The notes beneath the pieces were generated by a model. That model had not been told where the DNA came from and did not search any database. It saw only the letters and a program-made list of their open reading frames with translations. A stretch of DNA of 64,000 nucleotides from Arcuatula senhousia. Taxonomy: Eukaryota > Mollusca > Bivalvia > Mytilida > Mytilidae. Position 1 is the stretch's first letter. The number at the start of each line of letters is the position of its first letter. This document shows, piece after piece, positions 35,205 to 46,403 of the stretch. The position numbers and the translations under genes were made by a program. Where the stretch lies: the NCBI GenBank assembly GCA_963971305.1, contig OZ020308.1, positions 29,851,275-29,915,274 on the forward strand, read 5' to 3'.

Positions 35205-36177
35205 TTTCTCGGTATTCTGGACCGTGAACTTGTCCACCTCATTTTTTCGACATCGTTTAAGGTAGGAAGCTGAAACTTCATAAATCAAGAGTATGGAATG
35301 GGAAATTGTGCTTTTTGTATTTTTCGTCGAAATCGAACGACCCCTTATAGGTCAAAAAAGGGCCTCAAAATGGCTCCTCGAAACCGAAGTTGAATTTTTC
35401 CTGGCATACCTTTCATTTAAAAAAAAAATTTTGAAAATCGGACTTACCGTTTTCAAAATTTTGCAAAAAATCGAAAATAATTTTTTTTGTAAGATTGAGT
35501 TATCTTTCTTTGTACCATATATTTTGTGATATTAATGAAAAAAAATCTCAACTTTGTTATTTCTTAATGAAAATTGGTTTACAAGGTAATAGTGGTATGC
35601 TGAGTTCAATTTTGGAATCAATTTTTTTTTATCGTCGGCCATTTTCAAAATGGCCGCCGTTTCCCGCCAAAATTAAAGTTATTCTGATTTTGATGAAAAT
35701 TGGTTTACAAAGTAATAGTGGTATGCCGAGTTCAATTTTGGAATCGAAATTTTTCGGGGGGCCGCCATTTTCAAAATGGCCGCCATTTCCCGCCAAAATT
35801 AAAATTACTCCGATTTTAATGAAAATTGGTATGTAAGGTAATAGTGGTATGGCAATTTGATTTTTGACATCAAAATTTTTTTATCGTCGGCCATTTTCAA
35901 AATGGCCGCCGTTTCCCGCCAAAACTAAATTTACTCAGATTTTAACGAAAATTTGTATATAAGGTAATATTTGTATGGCGAGTTGATTTTTGACATCGAA
36001 ATATTTTTATTGTCGGCCATTTTAAAAGTGGCCGCCGTTTCCCGCCAAAATTAAACTTACTCCTATTTTGATGAAAATTGGATAAATTAAGTTATCTCAA
36101 ATGCCAAGAGACATTGACAAAGAGGGGTACGTGAGGGGACATTTTTGTGACTCGCTTGCGATCACAATTAGAACTAG
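35100..36177 (+). mobile_element. E1a element, complete, internally shortened
   Basis: From the 5' hairpin to CTAG at 36174-36177. About 70 bp of the proximal conserved part is missing at 35406 (GGCATACCTTTCATTT joins two segments normally separated by the TTCTGATCCGGCAGGGGTAG stretch). The alternating minisatellite lies at 35625-36060. Confidence 0.75.
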
Positions 36178-37536
36178 TTATTATTATTTTTCTCGGTATT
36201 CTGGACCGTGAACTTGTCCACCTCATTTTTTCGACATCTTTTAAGGTAGGAAGCTGATTCTTCATATATCAAGAGTATGGAATGGGAGATTGTGCTTTTT
36301 TTATTTTTCGTCGAAATCGAACGACCCCTTATAGGTCAAAAAAAGGCCTCAAAATGGCTCCTCGAAACCGAAGTTGAATTTTTCCTGGCATTTCTGATCC
36401 GGCAGGGGTAGGACAAATTCCTTTATAGGGTAAGTGTAGACTTTCAATACCTTTTATTTAAAAAAAAAATTTTGAAAATCGGACTTACCGTTTTCAAAAT
36501 TTTGCAAAAAATCAAAAATTATTTTTTTTGTAAGATTGAGTTATCTTTCTTTGTTCAATATATTTTGTATTAGTAATGAAAAAAAATCTCAACTTTGTTA
36601 TTTCTTAATGAAAATTGGTTTACAGGGTAATAGTGGTATGCCGAGTTCATTTTTGGAATCGAAAATTTTTTTTGACAGCCATTTTCAAAATGGCGGCTAA
36701 AATGGCTACCATTTTCCCGCCAAAATTTAAACTTGCTCCGATTTTGATGAAAATTGGTATATAAGGTAATAGTGGTATGGCGAGTTGATTTTTGACATCG
36801 AATTTTTTCTATCGTCGGCCATTTTCAAAATGGCCGCCGTTTCCCGCCAAAATTAAAGTTACTCCAATTTTGATGAAAACTGGTATATAAGGTAATAGTG
36901 GTATGGGGATTTGATTTTTGACATTGAAATTTATTTATCGTCGACCATTTTCAAAATGGCCGCCGTTTCCCGCCAAAATTAAAGTTACTCAGATTTTGAT
37001 GAAAATTGGTATTTAAGGTAATAGTGGTACTGCGAGTTGATTTTTGACATTAATTTTTTTTTATCGTCGGCCATTTTCAAAATGGCCGCCGTTTCCCGCC
37101 AAAATTAAACTTGCTCCGATTTTAATGAAAATTAATATACAGGGTAATTGTGGTATGGGGAGTTCATTTTAAGCATCAAATTTTGTTTATGGTCTCATGC
37201 AACAGCTTTTGGATGCGACTGTGTGACTCTTCTCAACCATATGAGATTAAGGGAGAATAATATCTTATATGGATGTCAACCAAAAGCTTCTCCGTCACGT
37301 TCTTAGCATTTCATTGAAGAGTGGCTCCATTGTGGAGGACGAGAGTGGTAGTTATGCTCGCTAGTCACCACAATAGTTTACAAGTACGCTACCAATGCTT
37401 GTAAAAAGGGTGCTTCAATGGAATGATAAGGGCGTCATTGCTTAAACAGGGTTCCCACAAAAGCCAGAAATATTGCCAAAGAGGGGTACGTGAGGGGACA
37501 TGTATGTGACTCGCTTGCGATCACAATTAGAACTAG
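36178..37536 (+). mobile_element. E1a body and 3' end with structured cassette (5' hairpin at 35031-35060)
   Basis: This E1a core resembles 29396-30758 along its whole length, including the cassette at 37191-37472. CTAG is at 37533-37536. Confidence 0.75.
37191..37472 (+). other. Structured cassette, copy 2
   Basis: It has the same stems as the copy at 30412. The stem ATTGTAG/CTACAAT of copy 1 reads ATTGTGG/CCACAAT here (37329-37335, 37368-37374), changing both partners together. ATCTCATAT reads ATCTTATAT, a change that keeps G-T pairing. Confidence 0.6.
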
Positions 37537-38767
37537 TTATTATTATTTTTCTCGGTATTCTGGACCGTGAACTTGTCCACCTCATTTTTTCGACATCGTT
37601 TAAGGTAGGAAGCTGAAACTTCATAAATCAAGAGTATGGAATGGGAGATTGTGCTTTTTGTATTTTCCGTCGAAATCGAACGACTCCTAATAGGTCAAAA
37701 AAGGGCCTCAAAATGGCTCCTCGAAACCGAAGTTGAATTTTTCCTGGCATTTCTGATCCGGCAGGGGTAGGAAAAATTCCTTTATAGGGTAAGTGTAGAC
37801 TTTCAATACCTTTCATTCAAAAAAAAAATTGAAAATCGGACTTACGGTTTTCAAAATTTTGCAAAAAATCGAAAATTATTTTTTTTGTAAAATTGAGTTA
37901 TCTTTCTTTGTTTAATATATTTTGTAATAGTAATGAAAAAAAATCTCAACTTTGTAATTTCTTAATGAAAATTGGTTTACAAGGTAATAGTGGTATGCCG
38001 AGTTCATTTTTGGAGTCGAAAATTTTTTTTGACGGCCATTTTCAAAATGGCGGCTAAAATGGCTGCCATTTTCCCGCCAAAATTTAAACTTGCTCCGATT
38101 TTGATGAAAATTGGTATATAAGGTAATAGTGGTATGGCGAGTTGATTTTTGACTTCGATTTTTTTTTATCGTCGGCCATTTTCAAAATGGCTGCCGTTTC
38201 CCGCCAAAATTAAAGTTACTCCGATTTTGATGAAAACTGGTATATAAGGTAATAGTGGCATGTGGATTTGATTTTTGACATTAATTTTTTTTTATCGTCG
38301 GCCATTTTCAAAATGGCCGCCGTTTCCCGCCAAAATTAAAATTGCTCCGATTTTAATGAAAATTAATATATAGGGTAATTGTGGTATGGGGAGTTCATTT
38401 TTAGCATCAGATTTTGTTTATGGTCTCATGCAACAGCTTTTGGATGCGACTGTGTGACTCTTCTCAACCATATGAGATTAAGGGAGAATAATATCTTATA
38501 TGGATGTCAACCAAAGGCTTCTCCGTCACGTTCTTAGCATTTCATTGAAGAGTGGCTCCATTGTGGAGGACGAGAGCGGTAGTTATGCTCGCTAGTCACC
38601 ACAATAGTTTACAAGTTCGCTACCAATGCTTGTAAAAAGGGTGCTTCAATGGAATGATAAGGGCGTCATTGCTTAAACAGGGTTCCCACAAAAGCCAGAA
38701 ATATTGCCAAAGAGGGGTACGTGAGGGGACATGTATGTGACTCGCTTGCGATCACAATTAGAACTAG
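37537..38767 (+). mobile_element. E1a body and 3' end with cassette (5' hairpin at 34965-34994)
   Basis: This 1231-bp E1a unit has a shortened minisatellite and the cassette at about 38421-38702. The next 1231 bp (38768-39998) is an apparently identical direct repeat, so one of the two arose by tandem duplication. CTAG is at 38764-38767. Confidence 0.75.
38421..38702 (+). other. Structured cassette, copy 3
   Basis: It resembles copy 2, including the ATTGTGG/CCACAAT pair. The outer stem reads AGCTTTTGG/CCAAAGGCT, again a pairing-compatible change (T-A to T-G). Confidence 0.6.
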
Positions 38768-39998
38768 TTATTATTATTTTTCTCGGTATTCTGGACCGTG
38801 AACTTGTCCACCTCATTTTTTCGACATCGTTTAAGGTAGGAAGCTGAAACTTCATAAATCAAGAGTATGGAATGGGAGATTGTGCTTTTTGTATTTTCCG
38901 TCGAAATCGAACGACTCCTAATAGGTCAAAAAAGGGCCTCAAAATGGCTCCTCGAAACCGAAGTTGAATTTTTCCTGGCATTTCTGATCCGGCAGGGGTA
39001 GGAAAAATTCCTTTATAGGGTAAGTGTAGACTTTCAATACCTTTCATTCAAAAAAAAAATTGAAAATCGGACTTACGGTTTTCAAAATTTTGCAAAAAAT
39101 CGAAAATTATTTTTTTTGTAAAATTGAGTTATCTTTCTTTGTTTAATATATTTTGTAATAGTAATGAAAAAAAATCTCAACTTTGTAATTTCTTAATGAA
39201 AATTGGTTTACAAGGTAATAGTGGTATGCCGAGTTCATTTTTGGAGTCGAAAATTTTTTTTGACGGCCATTTTCAAAATGGCGGCTAAAATGGCTGCCAT
39301 TTTCCCGCCAAAATTTAAACTTGCTCCGATTTTGATGAAAATTGGTATATAAGGTAATAGTGGTATGGCGAGTTGATTTTTGACTTCGATTTTTTTTTAT
39401 CGTCGGCCATTTTCAAAATGGCTGCCGTTTCCCGCCAAAATTAAAGTTACTCCGATTTTGATGAAAACTGGTATATAAGGTAATAGTGGCATGTGGATTT
39501 GATTTTTGACATTAATTTTTTTTTATCGTCGGCCATTTTCAAAATGGCCGCCGTTTCCCGCCAAAATTAAAATTGCTCCGATTTTAATGAAAATTAATAT
39601 ATAGGGTAATTGTGGTATGGGGAGTTCATTTTTAGCATCAGATTTTGTTTATGGTCTCATGCAACAGCTTTTGGATGCGACTGTGTGACTCTTCTCAACC
39701 ATATGAGATTAAGGGAGAATAATATCTTATATGGATGTCAACCAAAGGCTTCTCCGTCACGTTCTTAGCATTTCATTGAAGAGTGGCTCCATTGTGGAGG
39801 ACGAGAGCGGTAGTTATGCTCGCTAGTCACCACAATAGTTTACAAGTTCGCTACCAATGCTTGTAAAAAGGGTGCTTCAATGGAATGATAAGGGCGTCAT
39901 TGCTTAAACAGGGTTCCCACAAAAGCCAGAAATATTGCCAAAGAGGGGTACGTGAGGGGACATGTATGTGACTCGCTTGCGATCACAATTAAAACTAG
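38768..39998 (+). mobile_element. E1a unit, tandem duplicate of the preceding 1231 bp
   Basis: By eye it matches 37537-38767 base for base up to the last ~10 bases (TTAAAACTAG for TTAGAACTAG). It fits the bracket order as the close of the E1 hairpin at 31953, but a simple tandem duplication is equally possible. CTAG is at 39995-39998. Confidence 0.75.
39652..39933 (+). other. Structured cassette, copy 4
   Basis: It is identical by eye to copy 3 because it lies in the duplicated 1231-bp unit, so it adds no independent evidence for conservation. Confidence 0.6.
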
Positions 39999-41601
39999 TT
40001 ATTATTTTTTTTTATTATTATTATTATTCTTAGTATTCTTTAGTGTGAACTTGTCCGCTCGATTTAAAGAACATCTTTAAAGGTAAGAAGCTGAAACTTC
40101 ATATATCAAGAGTATGGAGTGTGAAATTGTGTAATCAGGTTTTTTCGTCAAAATCAAACGACCCCTTATAGGGTAAATAGGGGCCTGAAAATGGCTCCTC
40201 AAAATCAAAGTTGAATTTTTACTGGCATTTCCAAACCGGCTGGATTAGGGAAAATTCCTTTCACTATGTAGTAGGTTTATATAAGAGGTATCATACAAAA
40301 AAGAATTTTTAAAATCGGACTTACCGTTTTCAAAATTTTGCAAAAAAACGAAAAAAAAGTTTTAAAGGGGAGATAATCCAAATTGAATTTTTGGAAAAAT
40401 TTTAAACTTCATTATTTCTAAATGAAAATTTGTATTTAAGGTAATTGGGGTATGCCGAGTTTATTTTTGGCATCCAATTTTTTTTTTCGTCGGCCATTTT
40501 CAAAATGGCCGCCATTTCTGATTCAAATTAAACTTGGTCCGATTTTAATGAAAATTGGTATTACAGGTAATTGGGGTATGCCGAGTTCATTTCTGGTATT
40601 GAATTATTTTTATCGGCCGCCATTTTCAAAATGGCCGCCACTTCCGGAAAAAATTGAACTTGCTCTGATTTTAACAGAAATTACTATCGAGGGGTTTTGA
40701 AGGGAAGCAAATTAAGATGCATCGTCGAAAATGTCGAAAAATTCAAAATGGCCGCCACTTCCGGTAAAAATTGAACTTGCTCCGATTTTAACGAAAATTT
40801 ATATCTAAGGGTTTTGAAGGATGGCGAATTGATGCGCGTTGTCAAAAATGTCGAAAAATTCAAAATGGTCGCCACTTCTGGTAAAAATTCAACTTACTCC
40901 GATTTTAACAAAAATTGATATCTAAGGGTTTTGAAGGATGGCGAATTGATGCGCGTTGTCGAAAATGTCGAAAAATTCAAAATGGCCGCCACTTCCGGTA
41001 AAAATTGAACTTGCTCCCATTTTAACGAAAATTGATATCTAAGGGTTTTGAAGGATGGCGAATTGATGCGTGTTGTCAAAAATGTCAAAAAATTCAAAAT
41101 GGCGACCACTTCCGGTAAAAATTCAACTTGCTCCGATTTTAATGAAAATCTATATATAGGGGTGTTGAAGGATGGCGAATTGATGCGCGTTGTCGAAAAT
41201 GTCGAAAAATTCAAAATGGCCGCCACTTCCGGTAAAAAATCAACTTGCTCCGATTTTAACCAAAATTGATATCTTGGGGTTTTGAATGATAACGAATTGA
41301 GGCGCGTTGTCGAAAAATTCAAAATGGCCGCCACTTCCAGTAAAGATTTAACTTGCTCCGATTTTAACGAAAATTGATATCTAGGGGTTTTGAAGGATAG
41401 TGAATTGAGAAAATGTCGAAAAATCCAAAATGGCTGCCACTTTTGGAAAAATTCAACTTGTTCAGATTTAAACGAAAATTGATATTTAAGCATTATAATG
41501 GATGGTGAACAGGAAAATGTGTTCAATGAAGCCAGATATTAACAAAGAGGGGTACGTGAGGGGACATATGTGACTCGCTTTGCGATCACAATTATACCTA
41601 G
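39999..41601 (+). mobile_element. E1b body and 3' end (5' hairpin at 28109-28138)
   Basis: It is nearly identical to the E1b core at 23993-25960 but about 365 bp shorter, the difference lying in minisatellite copy number. It shares the same flanking TTATTTTTTTTTATTATT context at its start. CTAG is at 41598-41601. Confidence 0.75.
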
Positions 41602-41621
41602 TTATTATTATTATTATTATT

Positions 41622-41978
41622 ATGTCCCCGAACACGAAGTGTCGGGGACATATTGTTTTTGCTCGGTTTCTTCTTCTTATTATTATTATTATTATTATGT
41701 CCCCGAACACGAAGTGTCGGGGACATATTGTTTTTGCTCGGTTTCTTCTTATTATTAAGTCGCCCAAAACAAAGTTTGGGAGACTTATTGTTTTTGCACC
41801 GTTTCTTATTAAGTCGCCAAAAACATAGTTTTGGGGACTTATTGTTTTTGCACCGTTTCTTATTATTAAGTCGCCCAAAACAAAGTTTGGGAGACTTATT
41901 GTTTTTGCACCGTTTCTTATTATTATTATTATTATTATTCTTATTATTAAGTCGCCCAAAACAAAGTTTGGGAGACTT
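41622..41978 (+). repeat. Stack of six 5' terminal hairpins: E1 x2, E2 x4
   Basis: E1 hairpins lie at 41622-41651 and 41697-41726; E2 hairpins at 41757-41786, 41811-41840 (arm AAGTCGCCAAAAAC), 41868-41897 and 41949-41978. Four E2 bodies follow (ends 42469, 42916, 43901, 44366, plus one complete extra E2), then two E1a bodies (46401, 49301). This is the strictest test of the nesting order in the window. Confidence 0.85.
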
Positions 41979-42469
41979 ATTGTTTTTGCACCGTTTCTTA
42001 TTATTATTATTATTATTATTATTATTCTTCTGATTCTTTATCGTAAAGTTGTCCTCCCTAATACGAGAAAACGGTTCAAGGAAATTGAATAACACTTCTT
42101 GGATTGGATAGTGGGTCACTAAAAGGCGTGCAACCAAGTTTTGAAATTTTCAAGATGGCCGCCGTTTCAAAATGGCGGCCATCGGAAAAAGTGGGCGGAA
42201 AATTTTTTTTCATCGGATCGTCTTGAAAATTGGTCATCTGGGTAAAGCGGGTATGCTGAACTCAAATCTGCGACCGGATTTGAAATCCGACTTCCGGTTT
42301 TAAAATGGCGGCCATTTTACTACACCCGCCCCCCTAAAAACGTCAACTTTGTCCGATTTCAACGAAATTTGATTTCTAGACTTATTTTGATGCACTGATT
42401 TGAATGGAACTCTATCCAAGGCGATTTTGGGCGACTTGTGTGTTGGCATCCCAACACAATTATACCTAG
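41949..42469 (+). mobile_element. E2 element, complete, un-nested
   Basis: It has the E2 hairpin, GCACCG tail, (TTA)n and a core beginning TTCTGATTCTTTATCG with AAAGTTGTCCTCCC. One AAGATGGCCGCCGTTTC/AAAATGGCGGCC pair and the TCATCTGGGTAAAGCGGGTA block follow, then TTTTGGGCGACTT, the hairpin and CTAG at 42466-42469. Length is 521 bp. Confidence 0.85.
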
Positions 42470-42916
42470 TTATTCTTCTGATTCTTTATCGAGAATTTGT
42501 CCTCCCTAATACAAGAAAACGGTTCAAGGAAATTGAATAACACTTTTTGGATTGGATAGTGGGTCACTCAAAGTTGTGTAATGCACTTTTAAAATTTTCA
42601 AGATGGCCGCCGTTTCGAAATGGCGGCCGTCGGAAAAAGTGGGCGGAAATTTTTTTTTCATCGGATCGTCTTGAAAATTGGTCATCTGGGTAAAGCGGGT
42701 ATGCTGAGCTCAAATCTGCGACCGGATTTGAAATCCGACTTACAGTTTCGAAATGGCGGCCATTTTACTACACCCGCCCCCTAAAAATGTCAACTTTGTC
42801 TGATTTCAACGAAATTTGATTTCTAGACTTATTTTGACGCACTGATTTGAATGGAACTCTATCCAAGGCGATTTTGGGCGACTTGTGTGTTGGCATCCCA
42901 ACACAATTATACCTAG
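42470..42916 (+). mobile_element. E2 body and 3' end (5' hairpin at 41868-41897)
   Basis: The core restarts with TTATTCTTCTGATTCTTTATCG (here GAGAATTTGTCC for the usual GTAAAGTTGTCC). CTAG is at 42913-42916. Confidence 0.85.
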
Positions 42917-42927
42917 TTATTATTATT

Positions 42928-43444
42928 AAGTCGCCCAAAACAAAGTTTGGGAGACTTATTGTTTTTGCACCGTTTCTTATTATTATTATTATTATTATTC
43001 TTCTGATTCTTTATCGTAAAGTTGTCCTCCCTAATTCAAGAAAATGGTTCAAGGAAATTGAATAACACTTGTTGGATTGGATAGTGGGTCACTCAAAGGC
43101 GTGTAATCAAGTTTTGAAATTTTCAAGATGGCCGCCGTTTCAAAATGGCGGCCGTCCGAAAAAGTGGGCGGAAATTTTTTTTTCATCGGATCGTCTTGAA
43201 AATTGGACATGTGGGTAAATCGGGTATGCTGAATTCAAATCTGCGACCGGATTTGAAATCCGACTTCCGGTTTCAAAATGGCGGCTATTTTACTACACCC
43301 GCCCCCCTTAAAAATGTGAACTTTGTCCGATTTCAATGAAATTTAATTTCTATACATATTTTATTGTACTGAAAGGGAAGAAAAAGTATCCAAGGCGATT
43401 TTGGGCGACTTGTGTGTTGGCATCCCAACACAAATTATAGCTAG
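42928..43444 (+). mobile_element. E2 element, complete, un-nested
   Basis: This 517-bp copy sits in the TTATTATTA that follows the previous close. The 3' spacer reads ATTATAG and CTAG is at 43441-43444. Confidence 0.85.
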
Positions 43445-43901
43445 TTATTATTATTATTCTTCTGATTCTTTATCGTAAAGTTGTCCTCCCTAATACAAGA
43501 AAATGGTCCAAGGAAATTGAATAACACTTGTGAGATAGGATAGTGGGTCACTCAAAGTTGTGTAATGCACTTTTAAAATTTTCAAGATGGCCGCCGTTTC
43601 AAAATGGCGGCCATCGGAAAAAGTGGGCGGAAATTTTTTTTTCATCGGATCGTCTTGAAAATTGGTCCTCTGGGTAAAGCGCGTATGCTGAGTTCAAATC
43701 TGCGACCGGATTTGAAATCCGACTTACGGTTTCAAAATGGCGGCCATTTTACTACACCCGCCCCCCTTAAAACGTCAACTTTGTCCGATTTCAACGAAAT
43801 TTGATTTCTAGACTTATTTTGATCCACTGATTTGAATGGAACTCTATCCAAGGCGATTTTGGGCGACTTGTGTGTTGGCATCCCAACACAATTATACCTA
43901 G
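43445..43901 (+). mobile_element. E2 body and 3' end (5' hairpin at 41811-41840)
   Basis: E2 core with TTTTGGGCGACTT and CTAG at 43898-43901. Confidence 0.85.
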
Positions 43902-44366
43902 TTATTATTATTATTATTCTTCTTCTGATTCTTAATCGTGAAGCTGTCCTCCCTAATACAAAAAAACAGTTCAAGGAAATTGAATAACACTTGTTGGATT
44001 GGATAGTGGGTTACCTAAAGGCGTGCAATCAAGTTTTGAAATTTTCAAGATGGCCGCTGTTTCAAAATGGCGGCCATCGGAAAAAGTGGGCGGAAATTTT
44101 TTTTTCATCGGATCGTTTTGAAAATTGGTCATCTGGGTAAAGCGGGTATGCTGAGTTCAAATCTGCGACCGGATTTGAAATCCGACTTACGGTTTCAAAA
44201 TGGCGGCCATTTTACAACACCCGCCCCCCTTAAAAATGTGAACTTTGTCCGATTTCAATGAAATTTGATTTCTATACATATTTTATTGTACTGAATGGGA
44301 AGAAAAAGTATCCAAGGCGATTTTGGGCGACTTGTGTGTTGGCATCCCAACACAAATTATAGCTAG
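43902..44366 (+). mobile_element. E2 body and 3' end (5' hairpin at 41757-41786)
   Basis: E2 core starting TTCTTCTTCTGATTCTTAATCG, with CTAG at 44363-44366. It is closest by eye to the 4172-4685 copy. Confidence 0.85.
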
Positions 44367-45244
44367 TTATTATTATTATTTTTCTCGGTATTCTGGACCG
44401 TGAACTTGTCCACCTCATTTTTTTGACATCTTTTAAGGTAGGAAGCTGAATCTTCATATATCAAGAGTATGGAATGGGAGATTGTGCTTTTTGTATTTTT
44501 CGTCGACCCCTTATAGGTCAAAAAAGGGCCTCAAAATGGCTCCTCGAAACTGAAGTTGAATTTTACCTGGCATTTCTGATCCGGCAGGGGTAACACAAAT
44601 TCCTTTATGGGGTAAGTGTAGACTTTCGATACCTTTCATTTAAAAAAAAATTTTGAAAATCAGACTTACGGTTCTCAAAATTTTGCAAAAAATCGAAATT
44701 TAATTTTTTTGTCAAATTGAGTTATCTTTCTTGGAACAATATATTTTGTAATAGTTATGTAAGAATTCTTAACTTTGTTATTTCTTAATGAAAATTGGTT
44801 TACAAGGTAATAGTGGTATGCCGAGTTCATTTTTGGTATCGAAAAAAAATTTTGGCGGCCATTTTTAAAATGGCGGCTAAAATTGCCGCCATTCTCCCGC
44901 CAACAATTAAACTTGCTCCAATTTTGATGAAAATAGGTATATAAGGTAATAGTGGCATGGCGAGTTGATTTTTAACATCAAAATTCTTTTATCGTTGGCC
45001 ATTTTCAAAATGGCCGCAGTTTCCCGCCAAAATTAAAGTTACTCTGATTTTGATGAAAATTGGTATATAAAGTAATAGTGTTATGGCGAGTTGATTTTTG
45101 ACATTGAAATTTTTATTTCGTCGGCCATTTTGAAAATGGCCGCCGTTTCCCGCCAAAACCAAAGTTACTCTGATTTTGATGAAAATTGGTATATAAGGTA
45201 AAAGTGGTATGGCGAACTTATTTTTGACATCAAATTTTTTTTAG

Positions 45245-45391
45245 CGTCTCTTAGCATTTGAGATAACTTATTATATCCAATTTTCATCAAAATAGGAGTA
45301 AGTTTAATTTTGGCTATTTCCCGCCAAAATTAAACTTACGCCTATTTTGATGAAAATTGGATATAACAAGTTATCTCAAATGCTAAGAGAC
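45245..45391. repeat. Long palindrome in E1a 3' region (copy 3, full arms)
   Basis: Arms of about 68 bp, from GTCTCTTAGCATTTGAGATA to its inverse complement ending CTAAGAGAC, centred on GGCTATTTCCCGCC. This copy keeps the GATAACTTATTATATCC segment lost from the left arm at 20015 and 22503, so it is nearer the original form. Confidence 0.85.
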
Positions 45392-45455
45392 ATTGACAAA
45401 GAGGGGTACGTGAGGGGACATTTTTGTGACTCGCTTGCGATCACAATTAGAACTA

Positions 45456-46398
45456 CAGATGGGTCCAAACCTAACCTGTACAAAAGTGAACCGGAAGCAA
45501 ACATCTAGTTTACTTTTCTGGTTTGGTTTGGTTTGCTCGACCAAACAAAATAGCAAACCACAGTTTATTCAAAACAAACCGTGGTTTGCTTTTTCTAGTT
45601 TGGTTTGGTTTGGTTTGAAAAGCAAACCAAACCAAACTAGGCGGCTGGTTTGGTTTGCTCTGACCAAACCAAACTTTGACGCTGGTTTGGTTTGCTCTGA
45701 CCAAACCAAACTAGGGTGCTGGTTTGGTTTGCTCTGACCAAACTAAACAAGGGCGCTGGTTTGGTTTACTCTTACAAAACCAATCTAAAAATGATAAAAT
45801 CTAAATGATAATAAATTCATCAAGTAAAACATATTTGTTTTACGAGAACAAATATCATAAAATGATGTCGAACGTCGTATTATTTCGATTCTTTGAATCA
45901 TCTGCGCATGCTCATGGTTTGCTCTTAGCAAACCAAACCAAACCAGGCCTCTGGTTTGGTTTGCTCTAAAAATAGAAAACTTCGGTGCTGGTTTGGTTTA
46001 CTCATAAAATACCAATCTAATATGATGTTAAATGTTTAAATCAGAATTTGTAATTCTATTGAGACATTTAAGGAATAATATTTGTTCATGAAATGTAATA
46101 GTTCGGACATTCTTTCACATCGATTATATGAATCATCTGCGCATGCTCGCGGTTTGCTCAGAGCAAACCAAACCAAACCAAACTAGGGCGCTGGTTTGGT
46201 TTGCTTTTAAAAGTTTGGTTCGCTCTGACCAAACCAAACCAAACCAAACCAGCCGTCTAGTTTACTTTTCGAGTAAACATTAAAGTAACCTTTGGTTTGC
46301 TAAAAGTAAACCAAACAAAGTGAAAAGTGAACTTAGACCAAACTTCTGGTTTGCTTTTTTAGTTTGGTTTGCATACAGGTTAGGTTTGGACCCATCTG
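45456..46398. mobile_element. 943-bp non-autonomous DNA transposon (MITE-like), 25-bp TIRs, TA duplication
   Basis: Perfect 25-bp terminal inverted repeats begin CAGATGGGTCCAAACC (45456-45480, 46374-46398), flanked by TA on both sides (45454-45455, 46399-46400). A TA duplication with CAG-starting ends fits Tc1/mariner-type elements, but no transposase is present. The interior is an array of mutually inverted GGTTTGGTTTGC / GCAAACCAAACC motifs. A larger direct repeat round ATCATCTGCGCATGCTC recurs near 45897 and 46131. Orientation cannot be assigned. Confidence 0.8.
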
Positions 46399-46403
46399 TA
46401 GTT

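Larger units (their letters stand above)
44367..46401 (+). mobile_element. E1a body and 3' end, interrupted by a TA-flanked element (5' hairpin at 41697-41726)
   Basis: The E1a core (44367-45455) includes the full-length palindrome 45245-45391. Its terminal CTAG is split by a 943-bp insertion: CTA ends at 45455, and TAG resumes at 46399-46401 after duplication of TA. Removing the insert and one TA restores AGAACTAGTTATG. Confidence 0.85.

Noticed and set aside
45456..46398. Treating the TTTGGTTTG-rich block as a telomere-like or simple satellite repeat
   Set aside because: It is bounded by perfect 25-bp inverted repeats and a TA duplication, and excising it restores the host CTAGTTATG, so it is a discrete mobile element.
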